DNA from: Burhinus oedicnemus
Lineage: Eukaryota > Chordata > Aves > Charadriiformes > Burhinidae
Direction of reading: 5' to 3'
Length of the DNA stretch: 64,000 nucleotides
Assembly: GCA_008921705.1 (NCBI GenBank)
Contig: VFFE01006054.1
Location: 9,016 to 73,015, forward strand
Shown: positions 1 through 12,003 of the stretch, in pieces
Numbering within the stretch: position 1 is the first letter of the stretch
How the letters are laid out: the number at the start of each line of letters is the position of its first letter
Position numbers and translations under genes: made by a program
The notes under the pieces: model-generated
The model's database searches: none
What the model saw: the letters and a program-made list of their open reading frames with translations, nothing else
What the model was told of the DNA's origin: nothing

Positions 1-51
1 GGTTTTTTTTTTTGTCCTTTTTTTTTTTTCTTTTTTTTTTTCTGGTTTGTT
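1..51. repeat. Poly(T)-rich low-complexity tract at window edge
   Basis: Long T runs are interrupted only by single G or C bases and a short GTCC. It may be the reverse of a poly(A) tail or a simple repeat cut by the window edge. The open frame crossing it, rich in Phe, is a composition artefact. Confidence 0.8.
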
Positions 52-3000
52 TCCAGTTAGTACTAACATGTTTTCTTGAGATAATGAGCACTTTAGTGTC
101 ACCTCACCTCTCCTATGTCCTTCTCACACAGACAAATAATTTCTCTCTGGGAGAGCAGGGACTGGTAAGTGAAGTAGTTGCAGTGCAGCAGACACTCCTA
201 AGTTGCTAAATCACAGTTTTAAATTGCACGGGCAAAAATACAGAGGCATAAGTGGGGAAAAGTGACTCTGCAGAAGATCAGCATTGCTCAAATTTGTATT
301 TCAGTGTTTCCAGACCAAATGCCCTCCCTCCTCAGGGAAGGCAGTTCTTTTCTAACTGGGGTGGTCACAGTCTTCATGATGTATGTAGCATCTCTGGTGC
401 TGGAGAAGGATCCTTTCAGCTAGGATGGGATGGATCCAGTCATAGCCAGAGCGGTTCTAACACCCTGGCCTGGATCGCTGGCATCTCCCAGGGTCAAAGG
501 GTTTCAAAGGGGTATTGCAGCTGCTGCGCACAATGTCTTGAGCGGACTCTCTGTTGCACACATTTCTGCAGGGCCAACTCAGCATGATGTCTTCTAGGAC
601 TGGCCTCTCATGCAGGGCTCCTGCACGGTGCGTGCACGTTGACCAGCCTCTCTGCTGTGATGGTGAGGGCAGTCTCACAACTCGTGTGTGAGGAGAGGGC
701 TTCCCTTGCCTCGGTGCAGGGAGGTCATCTGAAGTGGGCTTGGGCCATTTGCACTGCTGAGGGACTCCCTGAGGTTACACGAGGGAAACTTCCATCTGTC
801 CTGACATGACGTGGTTTGTGGTGCTGTTCAACTCTACCTCTGCAGCTGAGAAGGGAGTCATCCTAATGCAGATGTTCCTGTTCTACTAAGTCAAACCATG
901 AGCCATAACGTTGCTCTCCACTGCCTAGGTTAGCAAAGGGACGGGCAGCTCTGATTAGGATTTGGGTGACATGGCTTTGGTTTGTTTCCTTGTCACAGAC
1001 TTCCTGCGTGATTTGGTGTAAGCGACTGTGATACTCAAAGGCACCAAGGTGCCTAATCCAGACAGAAATAGGTACCTGAAATGCTCTGAGCCCTTCTGTG
1101 TCTCCACTTCATCTACAACACTTAGCAAATAGCACAACTCTGTTTCCTGGGAGAAACATGTTAAAGGTGGTAAGGTGCTTGGGGACAATGCCAATTCGTG
1201 GTCCTAACAAATCTTGGCTCTATGGGGCTAACAGAAAAAGAAAAATGCCATGTGGAGGAGATTAAGAAGACAGTATAACTACACAGGCATAGGACTCTTG
1301 ATTCAGTTACCCAGACATAGCATCTCCTGCTACCGGAGATGTCTTAGGGTATCCCACCTGGGTTATCCTAGCCGGCTGTTTTCTGTGATACCTCCTAGCA
1401 CCATGTGGAGGTCTCCAGTATCCTGGGGTATTTCAAATGACAATGTGTCCCCAGTTCCAGGTACGTGAATTATGCTCAGGATAAGACACAGTCATCTACA
1501 ATATAGATGTCTCCATGCCTCTTTTACAGTCGGTGGAGATGGAGCCAATGTATAGGACAGGATCTAGGCTGCAACTCATCCTAAAGCAGATGTCTAAAAC
1601 AGGGCAGATAACATGTGCCTACAAGCATCGGCTTCTGTTCAGAGCACTCCCGGGTAACCCCTTCTGTTGTGCTCAGGACATCTGTTGTGAGATCTCGTTG
1701 CAGAAGACTCCTTCACAAAGAGATTGTTCATACAAGCACCTTAGTCCTGCTGGGGTCCAGGCACCAAGCCTACACTCTGATTTCTTGGATCTGGGTATTT
1801 TACCAAGTAGCTGAGGAGGCTGTGAGACTTAGAGCTAATAACAACTTCTGAACTATTCATTAAAAAGGATGTCATCTCAGATCTCTCTGCAGACATTGCT
1901 TCTCTCCAGCCAAACAGCAGTGATCTCAGTATCCTGGGATGAGGTAGGACACACCTCTAAAATCTCAATGTACTTTCTCTTCCGTGACCTCTATTCCAGT
2001 GGAATTCACTCTGAGATTAATCTGTCCAAGACATGAACTATTGGGAAATTTTATTTCTGCATTTTTTAATTTTTTTTTTAAACAGCCTTGAGCACTATCT
2101 ATTTATAGACAGAACAGACCTTAAACACAAAGTACGGTCTTTAGTAGTGTTATTCAACAATAAATAACCTGCATTAATCAGAGGTGAAATACAAGGTCAC
2201 CTCTTTGTTCTGATCAACTTCTCTTCTTTAATTTGGCTTTGCTCCATACGCTGTTGTTTACTTCTTGAGGGGAAAATAAAAATCTGCTGGAGTTGCTTTG
2301 GTGCTGACTTGTGTTATGCTGTGTCTCTTCAAGTCCAGAAGAAGGTATTGTGCAGAGAGGAGTTCCTGTAGTGGGACGATTTTGCGTTTAGTTTCAACAG
2401 TATTGCTGCGATGCTCAGAGCAGGATTACATGAGGGTAGTATTGTGTGACCTGTATACCTCAATCAGGCTTTACGCTGGCGATGGCAGTACCACCGTCTC
2501 CACAACTTCCCTGTATCCATACGTAAGTGTATGCATGCACAGGTTGCCAACTAGTCAGGCCATCAGGAAAATTTACATTTTCCCATGGCAGACTCTCTAT
2601 CCATCCCCTGTAGAGGATGTCTATGTGCATGATGTTTCTTTGGTGCCTCGGGCAGATGGATACGTAGACATGTAGATAGGGAGGAGGCACCTCATCAAGA
2701 GAGTACAATATTGCTTTGTATTACCAAAGCATGGGGTTGAAATACAGAAAAAGGGCAGTGAGCATTATTTGTGCTAGATCTTATTCTAGTCTCACACATT
2801 CTTCAAATTAGAGCTAATTCCACAACCAAATTCACCTGTGTTTCACACCAGTATGGTTTGGAAATAATCCTATGGGTGTTCAGGTAATGTTTTGGGTGTA
2901 CGCTGATATAAATCAGAGCAGGGTGTTTCATTGGGATTATAATGGAGTAAAACTGTATAGGAGAAGAGTAGAATATGAGAGTGACATTTGCCGCTAGTGG

Positions 3001-4111
3001 GGACTTCCAGATCCCATTATAGTCTGCGCAGATCTATTTCACACTGTGAACGGTACCAAGAACTGTTCAAATTGAGGGGCTTCATTCGCTTACCAGCACG
3101 GAGGCATCCCCTGCCATTTAAGACCTCCTAAGGTATCCCTTGTGGCCTCTGGCTGCTTCCCTGAAAGTCCATATACAAGTCCCGTGTCATATCAGTCAGC
3201 CAGGAGTATGTCTCTGATGGTGTCTCTTATGGCAAGAAATACCTGAATTTTGGCAAAAAGAGACAGAGGGAACTGTGTATTTACAGGAAAGAACTGCAAT
3301 CCTGCTGTCAGCTTTTGTAAAAATGGAATGAAAAAGAGACAGTAAATGAGGGTTTTGAGTATCTTGGATTGATTGATTTATTTTTTATTTTTTTTTTAGT
3401 TAGAGGTTGTTTTACTCCTATTTCCTTTGAGGATAATTTTTTTTAATTTATTTTTTCTATTTACTTTTGTCTGTATAAAATTTCAGTAATACAGTTGATA
3501 ACATAAAAATTTCAGTGTTTAACTTTGCAAAATAAATTTATGCTGACAGTCTGATTCAGGAGATGTTTTCCTCTGGAACGATAATGATATCATTAGTAGT
3601 TTTCTCCTCCCACTTATGCCAGTATGGATCAAAAGGAGCTCCAAAGGAAATAATAGATGTGATTCATCATTACATTATACTAATATAAAAGTGAAGTGGT
3701 GCACCAATGAAATAATCCCAGTGGATTTAAGCAGGTTCAGATTATGGGTCACTTCCGTGCTGAGGCACAAAGGGTGAATTCATCTCACTACTTGCTGAGG
3801 CTCTCCTAAACCGGGAAGTGACTGGTACAGTAAATGGAGCCCACTGTGACTAAGGAAGGTGTCTAAGAGGACGGGTGACTCATGGCCTCAGAGTGCCCAT
3901 TCCTCTCCACTGCAGTCAGAGAGCAGCTCAAAGAAAGATTTCTACATCAGGGACATCCCACATGAGCTGAGATGAATCCTTCTATCCGACACCTTTGCCT
4001 CCAATATCTGCAGGATACGTGAACTCATTGTAACTGCAGTAACTGTTGGAGTTTGTAACCCACAGGGCATGACCACGTTCTAAAACAACACAAATATTGG
4101 GTTAAAGTTAC
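52..4111. other. Non-coding region downstream of CRHR2, no gene recognised
   Basis: No open frame here resembles a known protein or shows exon-like borders. Apart from one hairpin repeat at 1.3-1.5 kb and AT-rich stretches near 2.05 and 3.4 kb, nothing could be assigned. The frame of 125 codons at 2298-2675 has no recognisable domain. Confidence 0.6.
1296..1475. repeat. Foldback (long inverted repeat) element, copy 1
   Basis: The left arm opens with TTGATTCAGTTACC and reads towards GGAGATGTCTTAGGG. The right arm, from CCTGGGGTATTTCAAATGAC to ACGTGAATTATGC, is its divergent reverse complement. The loop contains GGTATCCCACCTGG and CCATGTGGAGG, also found in altered form in the copy at 40.6 kb. 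It is one of at least seven similar hairpins in the window and has no coding capacity. The family name is unknown to me. Confidence 0.5.
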
Positions 4112-4306
4112 GGATTGAGGGTGGCAGAGCACTGGAACAGGCTGCCCAGAGAGGTTGTGGAGCCTCCTTCTCTGGAGATATTCAAAACCTGCCTGGATGC
4201 GTTCCTGTCCAACCTGCTCTAGCTGAACCTGCTTTGGCAGGGGGGTTGGACTAGATGTTCTCCAGAGGTCCCTTCCAACCATTTGGTGATTTTAGTTTAT
4301 CCTATC
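4112..4306 (+). mobile_element. CR1 LINE fragment, 5'-truncated
   Basis: This is the last part of CR1 ORF2 plus the 3' end in sense orientation: GCACTGGAACAGGCTGCCCA, then a stretch corresponding to the usual ORF2 C-terminus, then GGTTGGACTAGATG and GGTCCCTTCCAACC. These are hallmarks of avian CR1 3' ends. The 3' octamer repeats have decayed. The minus-strand frame at 4025-4282 is an antisense shadow of this copy. Confidence 0.9.
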
Positions 4307-4727
4307 CTTAAGGGCCAAAACAAAAGAGGAAGTCAAGGCACTGGGCCCCTGGGGGACACTAAGACTTTTCTGCATGAAGACTGCAAGGTCTGCAGCATTA
4401 GTTTGAGGTTTCCTCCTGCCTTCCTGAGCTCTGGGAAGATGTTGCCATGTTTTGTTTAATTGTTGTGCTTTTGCCTTGAAACTTGCAACTCATCCTCAGA
4501 AAGCACAAAATATTTTCTGCCTGCCAAATCTTTAGGAAAGTGTTGTGTGAGACTGCAGCAATTGCTGGAGGAATATTGGAGAGAGGTTTAATAAGGGTGA
4601 ACTTACTGTGCAGCCTTTGCTTTAGCTGAGATACAAGTAAGGATGAACACTCTCCGCTTGGATACCCACATAAAGGCACTTATCCCAAAACAGGTCTTTC
4701 CACTAAAAACCAACCAACAAACTAAAT

Positions 4728-4758
4728 AAAAAAAAAAAAAAAAGAAATTAAAAAAAAC
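4728..4758. repeat. A-rich low-complexity tract
   Basis: A run of A bases broken by GAAATT. The antisense Phe-rich frame at 4603-4803 comes from it. Confidence 0.8.
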
Positions 4759-5297
4759 CACATCAAAAAAACCTGAGCTGTCGTGGAATTGTTGACTGGT
4801 CATATCTTAATGAGCCCAGCAACTTCGTGACAGCACAACATAGAGATGGAACTGAGTTTGAGGTTAGAGAGGGTCTGCTTTTTACGTTATTTCAGCCTGG
4901 ATATTAGTGTGTATTAATTGTCATTTCTTATCCCAGAACAGTAGTAAGAGCTGAATATTTAAGGCATCTGATATGCAATGAGGAAGATATTCCCGCAAGA
5001 CCAAGAGTGTGTAGTACAGCCTCAGGAAAGCACTTGTTGCCATCTTCCACTCCTTCCTCACTTCCTCTTGCTATCTCTGGAAAAAGAAGGAAGGTGATAA
5101 GAAGAATGGGCTCAGGAAAGGTGAATCGAGGGGAGTGCTATGGGTGCACATATTGCCCTTGACAGGGTTAGGACCACAGATGAGAGCATTTGCAGGAACC
5201 ACATGTTCACCTTCATATGGTTCTGAGAGACTTCAGGGGCTGTGCCATGCTTCTGTGTAGAGACAGAGCAGTTTTCTCAAGCATCTGCTGGTGTCTA

Positions 5298-5527
5298 TAA
5301 AATCACGGAATGGTTAAAGTTGGAAGGGGCCTTGAAGACCATCTAGTTCCACACCCCCTGCCATGGGCAGGGACACCTCCTACTAGACCAGGTTGCTCAA
5401 AGCCCCTTCCAGCCTGACCTTGAACACTTCCAGGGATGGGGAAGCCACAGCTTCCCTGGGCAGCTTGTTCCAGTGTCTCAGCACCCTCACAGTAAAGAAT
5501 TTCTTCATAACATATAATCTAAATGTA
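5298..5527 (-). mobile_element. CR1 LINE fragment, 5'-truncated, antisense
   Basis: On the plus strand it begins with AATCACGGAATGG and GTTGGAAGGGGCC, the reverse complement of a CR1 3' end. It continues through the C-terminal ORF2 region (frame in 5383-5634 minus: FFTVRVLRHWNKLPREAV, typical of CR1). It is truncated just after CATATAATCTAAA, where a second, unrelated old repeat starts. Confidence 0.9.
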
Positions 5528-5600
5528 TAGCTGGGAATAGACCATCCTGGGTCAGACGGACCTTTGTTTGACCCAGTATGGCACTTACATTTTTTTGTCC
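5528..5600 (-). repeat. Ancient sauropsid interspersed repeat remnant
   Basis: Read on the minus strand it contains GCCATACTGGGTC, then AAAGGTCCGTCTGACCCAG. I recall this as a motif that recurs throughout turtle, crocodilian and bird genomes. The name and class are not certain from memory. It directly abuts the CR1 fragment, so that CR1 copy may have inserted into or next to it. Confidence 0.5.
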
Positions 5601-8600
5601 TCTCTTTACTTACAGCCATAGAGTCTTGTAACACTGGAAAATTACTTCACTGTGTGCGTACAAATGTACTGTAGCCACATCCCTGCCTCTGGCTTCCCAG
5701 ACTCCTCCTGTTGCCTCAAACTCCCCCCTCCCCCCAAAAAAACCCATTTCAGAGCACTGAAGATGGGCTTGTGCTGCAGATTGTCCCCTGAAATAGCCAC
5801 CTTGCCATCAAGTACTTAAGGATCGTAACAAATACTCATGTGTCCTGGGTTGAGTGAGCAGTGTAAATTTATTTAGGGTTTTATTTTGATGTTAACTAGA
5901 TTCTTCTGGCAAAACTTAAATTAAGAAAGGGCTAAATCATGCAGTAACCATGGATTAAAAAGGAGACTTTGAATTTTCTGATCAAGCTGTTGGTCTCTAG
6001 AAAGTAACAAGTCATTGAAAGAAGAGCTGATTGTCAGAAGTCATTAGTTTTGAAGATTCTCAGGGGATAACAGCTATTAATAGCAAAAGATAATTTGTTA
6101 TGACATTCCTGACATTGCCCATTTTTGCGTGATTTTTTTTTTCCTCTTGAAAATCATTCTTAGTTCAGAAGTCTGAATTAAGACATTAAAAACAAAATTT
6201 TAGAAGGCTAACATCAAAATGAATTTTTTTTCCCAATAATTTCATGAACATTTTGCAAAATCTATGTTTTATTCCACTTTTTTCTCCTTTCGAGATGTTC
6301 CTAGTCAAGTGCCTTTGCATTATGAAGTAATGATGGATTTCCTGTGAAATCCTGATAGATAGATCTGCTATAGACATGGGGAGCGAAAGGATTCTAGCTT
6401 TTCCTTTCTCAGTACTGAAGTGGTTGGGAGTGAAAACCCGCCCTGCGTGCTAGTGTGAATGATTCTGCCATCAGCTTGGTGAAGGTTTACGGCTTCCCTA
6501 GAGCCATAACAGAGAATAGCCACTGCCACCTCTGTGTTAGGTAAGTATTTCTCTTAGGCAACATTTTCATGGGGTTTATGGTAGCGCACAGAGAATTATA
6601 AAATGAAATTATGTCCCTGTGGCTCTTCAGTCTCAGAGAGGGTCGGATTGTTTGCCTACGGAGGGCACGATCCTTGCCACCCTTTACCTTAAAACCAAAT
6701 GTAAAATTCACCCTGGCTTGGTTTGCCTTCCTGCTACTAAAGACTATGGTTAGGAAAATAGTGGAATAAGCTCAAGATGTGGTAACTGCAAACAGTAAAT
6801 GCTTTGCAGGTTATTTCCTAGTTGTGACATGTTCAAGATGTCACTTACACCAAATCTTCTGATTGATATTCAATAGTGAAACTTGACAGTTTTTCACGTA
6901 CTAAGAGCAAAAGGCACCAAAGAGAAGCGATAAAAAAAACCAACCAACTCTCAAAACCCACAGTCCAGATAACCTCCTCAGATTCTATGCATATGTTAAA
7001 TGTTTCCCAGTTAATGCCTTTTCCTTCTCTTTTTCACACCAGTCTCATCCTCTTCTCCAAAGGCAGGGTTGGGGGTGTGGGCAAAGGGGAGAGATGCCTA
7101 TTCAAGGTCCAGATCAGGATGTTTCTTACACCTGAAAGGGCTTAGAGCAGCGTCTGCTCCATCTCTGAATCTTATGGTCCACCTGTATATCTGCTGATAG
7201 TGCCTTAAACAACTTTCTTATCCTGGCCTCCAGACAATTTTAACCTGATCCTCATGGAGAAACCTGGGTTGGACTCCACAGAGCCAAAGACCCTTTGGAC
7301 CTAGATGAAATTTATATCAGCTGTTCAGGCCAGGGAGGAAAATCTTCAGAAAAACTACAGGTAAATTGTTACCTAGCATGCATCTCGGAGCTGTCTTCCT
7401 ATGCAAAATGAACAGAGGAAGCCGCAGAAAATGAAGTCGGTGTAAAGACCTACCAGCTGCATCTGAAATAGATTTAGGAAGAGGTGAGGAAGGACTAAAG
7501 CAATGTGTAAGAGTTTGGCCAAATAATACTGGGGGGAGCGTGTGTGGGGGGGGTGCGTGTGGGTGTCACATTAATTCAAACCAACTCCCAATTCTTGATG
7601 TGGTTGCTTAATCACTTGAGATGCTCTATACCATCGGACATGTGGATTTGGAATAGCATATGTGATGGGAGTGCTAAGCAAGCTAAAATGCCTGCATTGT
7701 CCTTGACCAGCAGTAGGGGAACCCCGGGTGCCTACACTGTGGATGTCCACACATGGGAGGTCTACGTGACCATTAGAGGGAATGGAGAGTAAGCCAATAT
7801 AACAAATTCAGTGAACTGTCGTTACAAAACACACAACCACAGCTGCTCAGTGGAACGCCAGCCTGGGTGGTGACTCTGCTTATCTTACTCAGAGGAAGAG
7901 GATAAAGGAAGAGCTCATCATGACTTAGAGAAAAATTTGCTCGCAAATAATTTCTGATAGTATAGGGCTCTCCAGCAAAGTAGGCATGAGCAAAGGCAGA
8001 TCTGCAGCCTGGGAACTGACGCTAAATCAGTTCAAACTAGAAAATTAGCATAACAGCAAGGTCATTATTATTAGTGACAATGCCATTCTTTGCAGTAACT
8101 GGAAACAATGTGGGAAATGCTACTGCATTTTGGTTTTAAATTGCTGGGGTTTGGTCTAGTTCAACTACAAAGACAGGGTAAAGATCTGCAAAAAGCTGTC
8201 TTAGAAGGTTAGTAGTCTTTATCTGGGCCTCAAAGTGTCCACGTTTCAGATCTCTCACACATGATAAGATCAAGGACTGGAGGAAAACTTCTGAGACCTA
8301 ATCCAATGGTTAACTTTTGGCAAAGGAGATCTTTCCGTGATAAAGGTGAAGTTTTCTGGAAGAGCAAACATTGCTGGGAGCTGGTTTAAAGCTCTGGGAT
8401 GAACTTTCTGCATGAACTAATGGCCTCCACAAGCCTCGCCGCCTTCTGCCCAGGCTGCTCTCCATCTCAAGGATATGGAAGTGCTTATAGGCTACTTCTT
8501 AACAATAATCCACTGTTACCTGCATACATACACACCTTCTGCCAGGAACAACCATAAGAAAAAAAAAAAAGTGAAAGACGTTAGTCTGACTAACGCCTGT

Positions 8601-9599
8601 TTCGTTACTAGTTATTACGGTCATGGTCAAGAATAAAGTTGAAAAGAAATAGTGAATTCAGAGCAAATGTCACTGCGCCCTTGGAAGTTGGTGGTCATTT
8701 CCCATAACGATAAGCCAGAACTTGTACTTTACTAGGTCCAATCTCATGGATCTTTTCCTTTTTTCACTTCGGAGGCTCAAATCTTTCTATGTCATGGTGA
8801 GATCAATCCTTACAGATTAATGACAGCTGGGGAATGGAGTCTCCGTATCGATCCCTTGCTCTGATCAACTCCACCAAAACAGACAAAGACATGTTTTAGC
8901 TGTCAGAGAGTTACTAGAGCAATGAATAGACAAAAACAATTAATGATGTGGAAAAGTGCACTTGTTGCCATCTGTCATTACCTGCAAAACCTGGCGATGA
9001 ACCAATTATGTACAGATATATAATACTATATTCCTGATTGGGAGAGAAAGGGAAAAAAAAAAATCTGGAAAAAGCTGTAGTACTGAGACATGAGGATCCT
9101 GGATCTTTTCCATCTGATAGCTGGGCACTCGCTGAAGGATCCTGGCTGCATTATTATGAAATTAGACAAGTAGTTTCCAGGAAGATGGTATGGCCAAGAG
9201 TCCATTAAACTCACTGATTTCTCCAAAGAGCTACAGATAACTGGCAGCAATAGGGAGCGAAAAATACGCAGACATGAAAAAGACAGAAGAGGTTTCTTTA
9301 ATTTTCCTGTGTCTGACTAAAATGCCACTGTGAGTGCTTTTACTAATTTGTATCAAACCTTGAATAATTCCTTTTCAATTTTCAGCTGAACACTAATTTG
9401 ACCAACTAATTTTTCTTTACTTACAGTGAATTTGTGCTAGAATAGCATGAGACTGTAATGACTCTTGATCCAGGCTGTGTTTGAATTAGCTAATAAACAC
9501 GTAAAAGAAGACTGTAGATAAATCCTATGAAACCCTGCTTTGTTTACCTTCTGGTACATGAAAGAAGCAGAGAAATTCACTGAAAACCAAAGTCGTATG
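5601..9599. other. Non-coding region, no gene recognised
   Basis: Unassigned AT-rich sequence. The only local structure I see is a G/GT-rich patch at 7530-7565. Frames in this stretch (for example 6876-7145 plus and 7544-7792 plus) have no recognisable protein features. Confidence 0.55.
7530..7565. repeat. G/GT-rich low-complexity patch
   Basis: Alternating GTGTG and runs of up to seven G bases, surrounded by ordinary sequence. There are too few separate G runs to claim a G-quadruplex with confidence. Confidence 0.6.
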
Positions 9600-9830
9600 G
9601 AGATTGTCACAGCCAGTGTCTCGAGACAGATGTGGGCTCCCTGCCGTAACGAGACAAGCTGGTTTGAGCATCACCTCGCAGGCTGGCAGCGTCAGGAGAG
9701 GCGGCAGTGGCAAAGCAGAATAATCGCAGAGTAATTAACGGATGGGCAAAGGGCAGCTCTCTGTCCGCTGATGAGACCTGACTTTTAAGATTTCTATACA
9801 AGCAGAGTCCGTTAGTCACTCACTTCTGCA
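9600..9830 (+). repeat. GC-rich inverted homologous segment, arm A
   Basis: This segment matches the reverse complement of arm B at 11340-11560. The core 9628-9701 aligns without gaps to 11528-11455, with about 60 of 74 bases identical by eye, including a shared 14-mer GTAACGAGACAAGC and a shared 12-mer AGATGTGGGCTC. Weaker similarity continues on both sides (for example ATGGGCAAAGG against ATGGACAAAGA). It is richer in CpG than its surroundings. Both translated strands look similar between the arms, as expected from DNA similarity alone, so I do not call it coding. The family is unknown. Confidence 0.65.
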
Positions 9831-10918
9831 GCCTGGACTCCAGGGACTGTGCAGAGCAGAGCCTGGGCTGCCCGGCTCACACGGCCGGGCTGTGAGCATT
9901 TGCATTCAGGTGCATCCCCCGGTCTATTTAGGGAGAAAGCTTGCTAGACCAGAGGTTTCTGTAACTTACCTGAGACGTAAGCGATGTTATTTTTTCACTA
10001 ACGGGGCTCAGGATTGAAATATATTACCTGAGCACGAGGAAGATTCTAGCAGTATCCAAAAACATAGTTAGGTGGAGAGGTAGGAAATCTGCAAAACTCA
10101 TTTTCTGCAACACGTGAAAAAATGGTAAGTATTCACTGGTAACCCAGGGGGTCTCGTATGTATGTGTGTGCAGCGTCTGTGCAAGTAAATAAAGTACTGT
10201 ATTATTATATTCAAAGTGCTTGCAGCATGGTCTGGAATTTTAATTTAGAGAATGGGAGATAATGAACAGGACAAGAGGTCTGATGGGAAGCTTGTTGCTT
10301 CCCGATGGCAGTGTCCTGCTGTTCACGTTGTTCTTCACTCTGGACTGTGAATGAGGGACAGTAATGATGCTACTAATAAAATATTCCTTGCTGGCTCCTG
10401 AGGGATAAGGGCGGCAGGGCACAGTCCTGCACGCTGGAGAGTGGATTTCAGGCTCGTAACAGGTGAAGCGGAGGGAATGGGAACGCCAAGGGATGCGGAG
10501 CTGTAGGGGAAACGGGAACATCATGGGGGATATATCTGGGAGTATAAACTGCACAGTGATACATGTCAAACTCCTTTCCCCACAAAAAAATGGTGGGATC
10601 TAGTGCAAAGGGTCACCCAAGAAGAAATCTCCGTGATGTCCTTGCTGCCATCCCCAAAGGAGGCTCTATGCAAGTTCTGCCTGTTTCCCAGGCTGGGCAG
10701 AAGGGAGCCGTGTCCCACCTGCACGCTGCTTGAACCCACAGGGGTGACATGGCCCAGGACTGCTGGAGATGAGACCATTGGCTTCTCTCATCTCCATCTG
10801 CACAGAAGACACTGCTTTCTAACTTGCCTACCAGGTGTGTGTCTGCTCCAGAGGTTGTGACACATCCCAGCCCAAAAGCTGGCTCAGAGTTGCTTTTGAT
10901 GGAGTTTTCTCACTTCAG

Positions 10919-11030
10919 TTCATAGAATCATAGAATTATTTAGGTTGGAAAAGACCTTTAAGATCATCTAGTCCAACCATTGACCCTACTCTACCAGCTC
11001 TGCCACTAAACCGTGTCTCTAAGCACTAAG
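10919..11030 (-). mobile_element. CR1 LINE 3'-end fragment, antisense
   Basis: CATAGAATCATAGAATTATT, then GGTTGGAAAAGACC and ATCTAGTCCAACCATTGACC: the reverse complement of a CR1 3' end. It is almost identical in its first 110 bases to the longer copy at 18808, so both belong to the same subfamily. It is truncated near AAGCACTAA. Confidence 0.92.
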
Positions 11031-11339
11031 TTCTCCAGCCAAAGCCAGCAGTTTTACAATGGAAAACTGCACTGTGACTTTGGAATGTTTTCCTTCGCTT
11101 TGTGTATGAGTTATAACCATTTTATAGATTTTATTATATTTCCCCCCCCCTCAGCTTAATCATACTAGAAAAGCAGGGGACACAGAGAGTAAGCAGCAAA
11201 AAAACCCCCACACTCAAGCCCTCACACCCCCCCTCTGGCTCCCTCTAAGGAAATACACATATTATTTTGATTCCTGAGAAGTAACCTGATGACGCTGGAC
11301 CCCAGACAGTGCCATTTTCGGTTATCCTTGCAATCACTC

Positions 11340-11560
11340 CTTAGAGCGGAGATCGCAGCGTGTGACACCAGCTTGTACTACAGAAAACGTAACAGCCAGC
11401 TCCTCTTTGTCCATCCCTTCGTTACCTCGCAATCATTGCTCTTCGGTGCCATCTCCTCTCCTTACACCGCCAGCCTGTGAGATGAAGCTCAGGTCGGCTT
11501 GTCTCGTTACCGCGCCGAGCCCACATCTCCCCGGGTTTGCCAGCGAGCCGGTCTCTGCTG
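11340..11560 (-). repeat. GC-rich inverted homologous segment, arm B
   Basis: Reverse-complement partner of arm A, about 1.7 kb away. The region 11290-11660 is one of the most CpG-dense parts of the window. It could be the second terminal inverted repeat of a degraded element spanning about 9.6-11.6 kb, or an independent copy of an unknown repeat. The CR1 fragment at 10919 lies between the arms. Confidence 0.65.
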
Positions 11561-11847
11561 CTGCGCTGTGCCGGTTCAGTCGTCACAGCGGAGCGAGATA
11601 CAACCTCGTGGGCTTTCTCTTGCATTTTCCTCGCGCTGTCCAACGCTGCGATGAAAGAACAAAATAAAGTCCTCATTTAGGAAACGACGAAGAGAAGAAA
11701 ACCGGGTGACTGATGCAGGATAATCAGAGCACTTCAACTGCAAACGAAGAGCAGGAGGTACAGGAGAGGTTAAATAAATACAAAGTGGTTTTCTTTGGCC
11801 TGGTATAAAATGATAATGTGAGGCGGTACTTGTGATAGAGAAGAGCC

Positions 11848-12003
11848 CCACACAAGTGATCCACCTGCTGGTGTCTAGCACCTTTGGAGCCCTGCCTGGT
11901 TTGGTTTCTCACCCTGCCACCCCACGTGGATGTCTCAGACACCCTAGGCCATCTTAGGTGGCACCTAGCAGGGATGTTTAGACAAGTCAGTCAACCAAGC
12001 TCT
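11848..12003. repeat. Foldback element, copy 2
   Basis: The left arm has GGTGTCTAGCACCTTTGGAG. The right arm has GGCACCTAGCAGGGATGTTT, then AGTCAACCAAGC. The loop shares the 15-mer GGATGTCTCAGACAC exactly with copy 6 at 42.8 kb. That match between distant loci supports a dispersed family rather than a chance hairpin. Confidence 0.55.

Noticed and set aside
955..1110. Possible MIR-like SINE (ACTTCCTGCGTGATTTGGTG, then TAAGCGACTG)
   Set aside because: It resembles a MIR core over about 35 bases only, too short and diverged to call without a profile search.
2298..2675. 125-codon frame (plus)
   Set aside because: No domain, no signal peptide and no similarity that I recognise; length is compatible with chance.
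7530..7565. Possible G-quadruplex
   Set aside because: Too few separate G tracts in a short span; it is mainly GT-rich low complexity.
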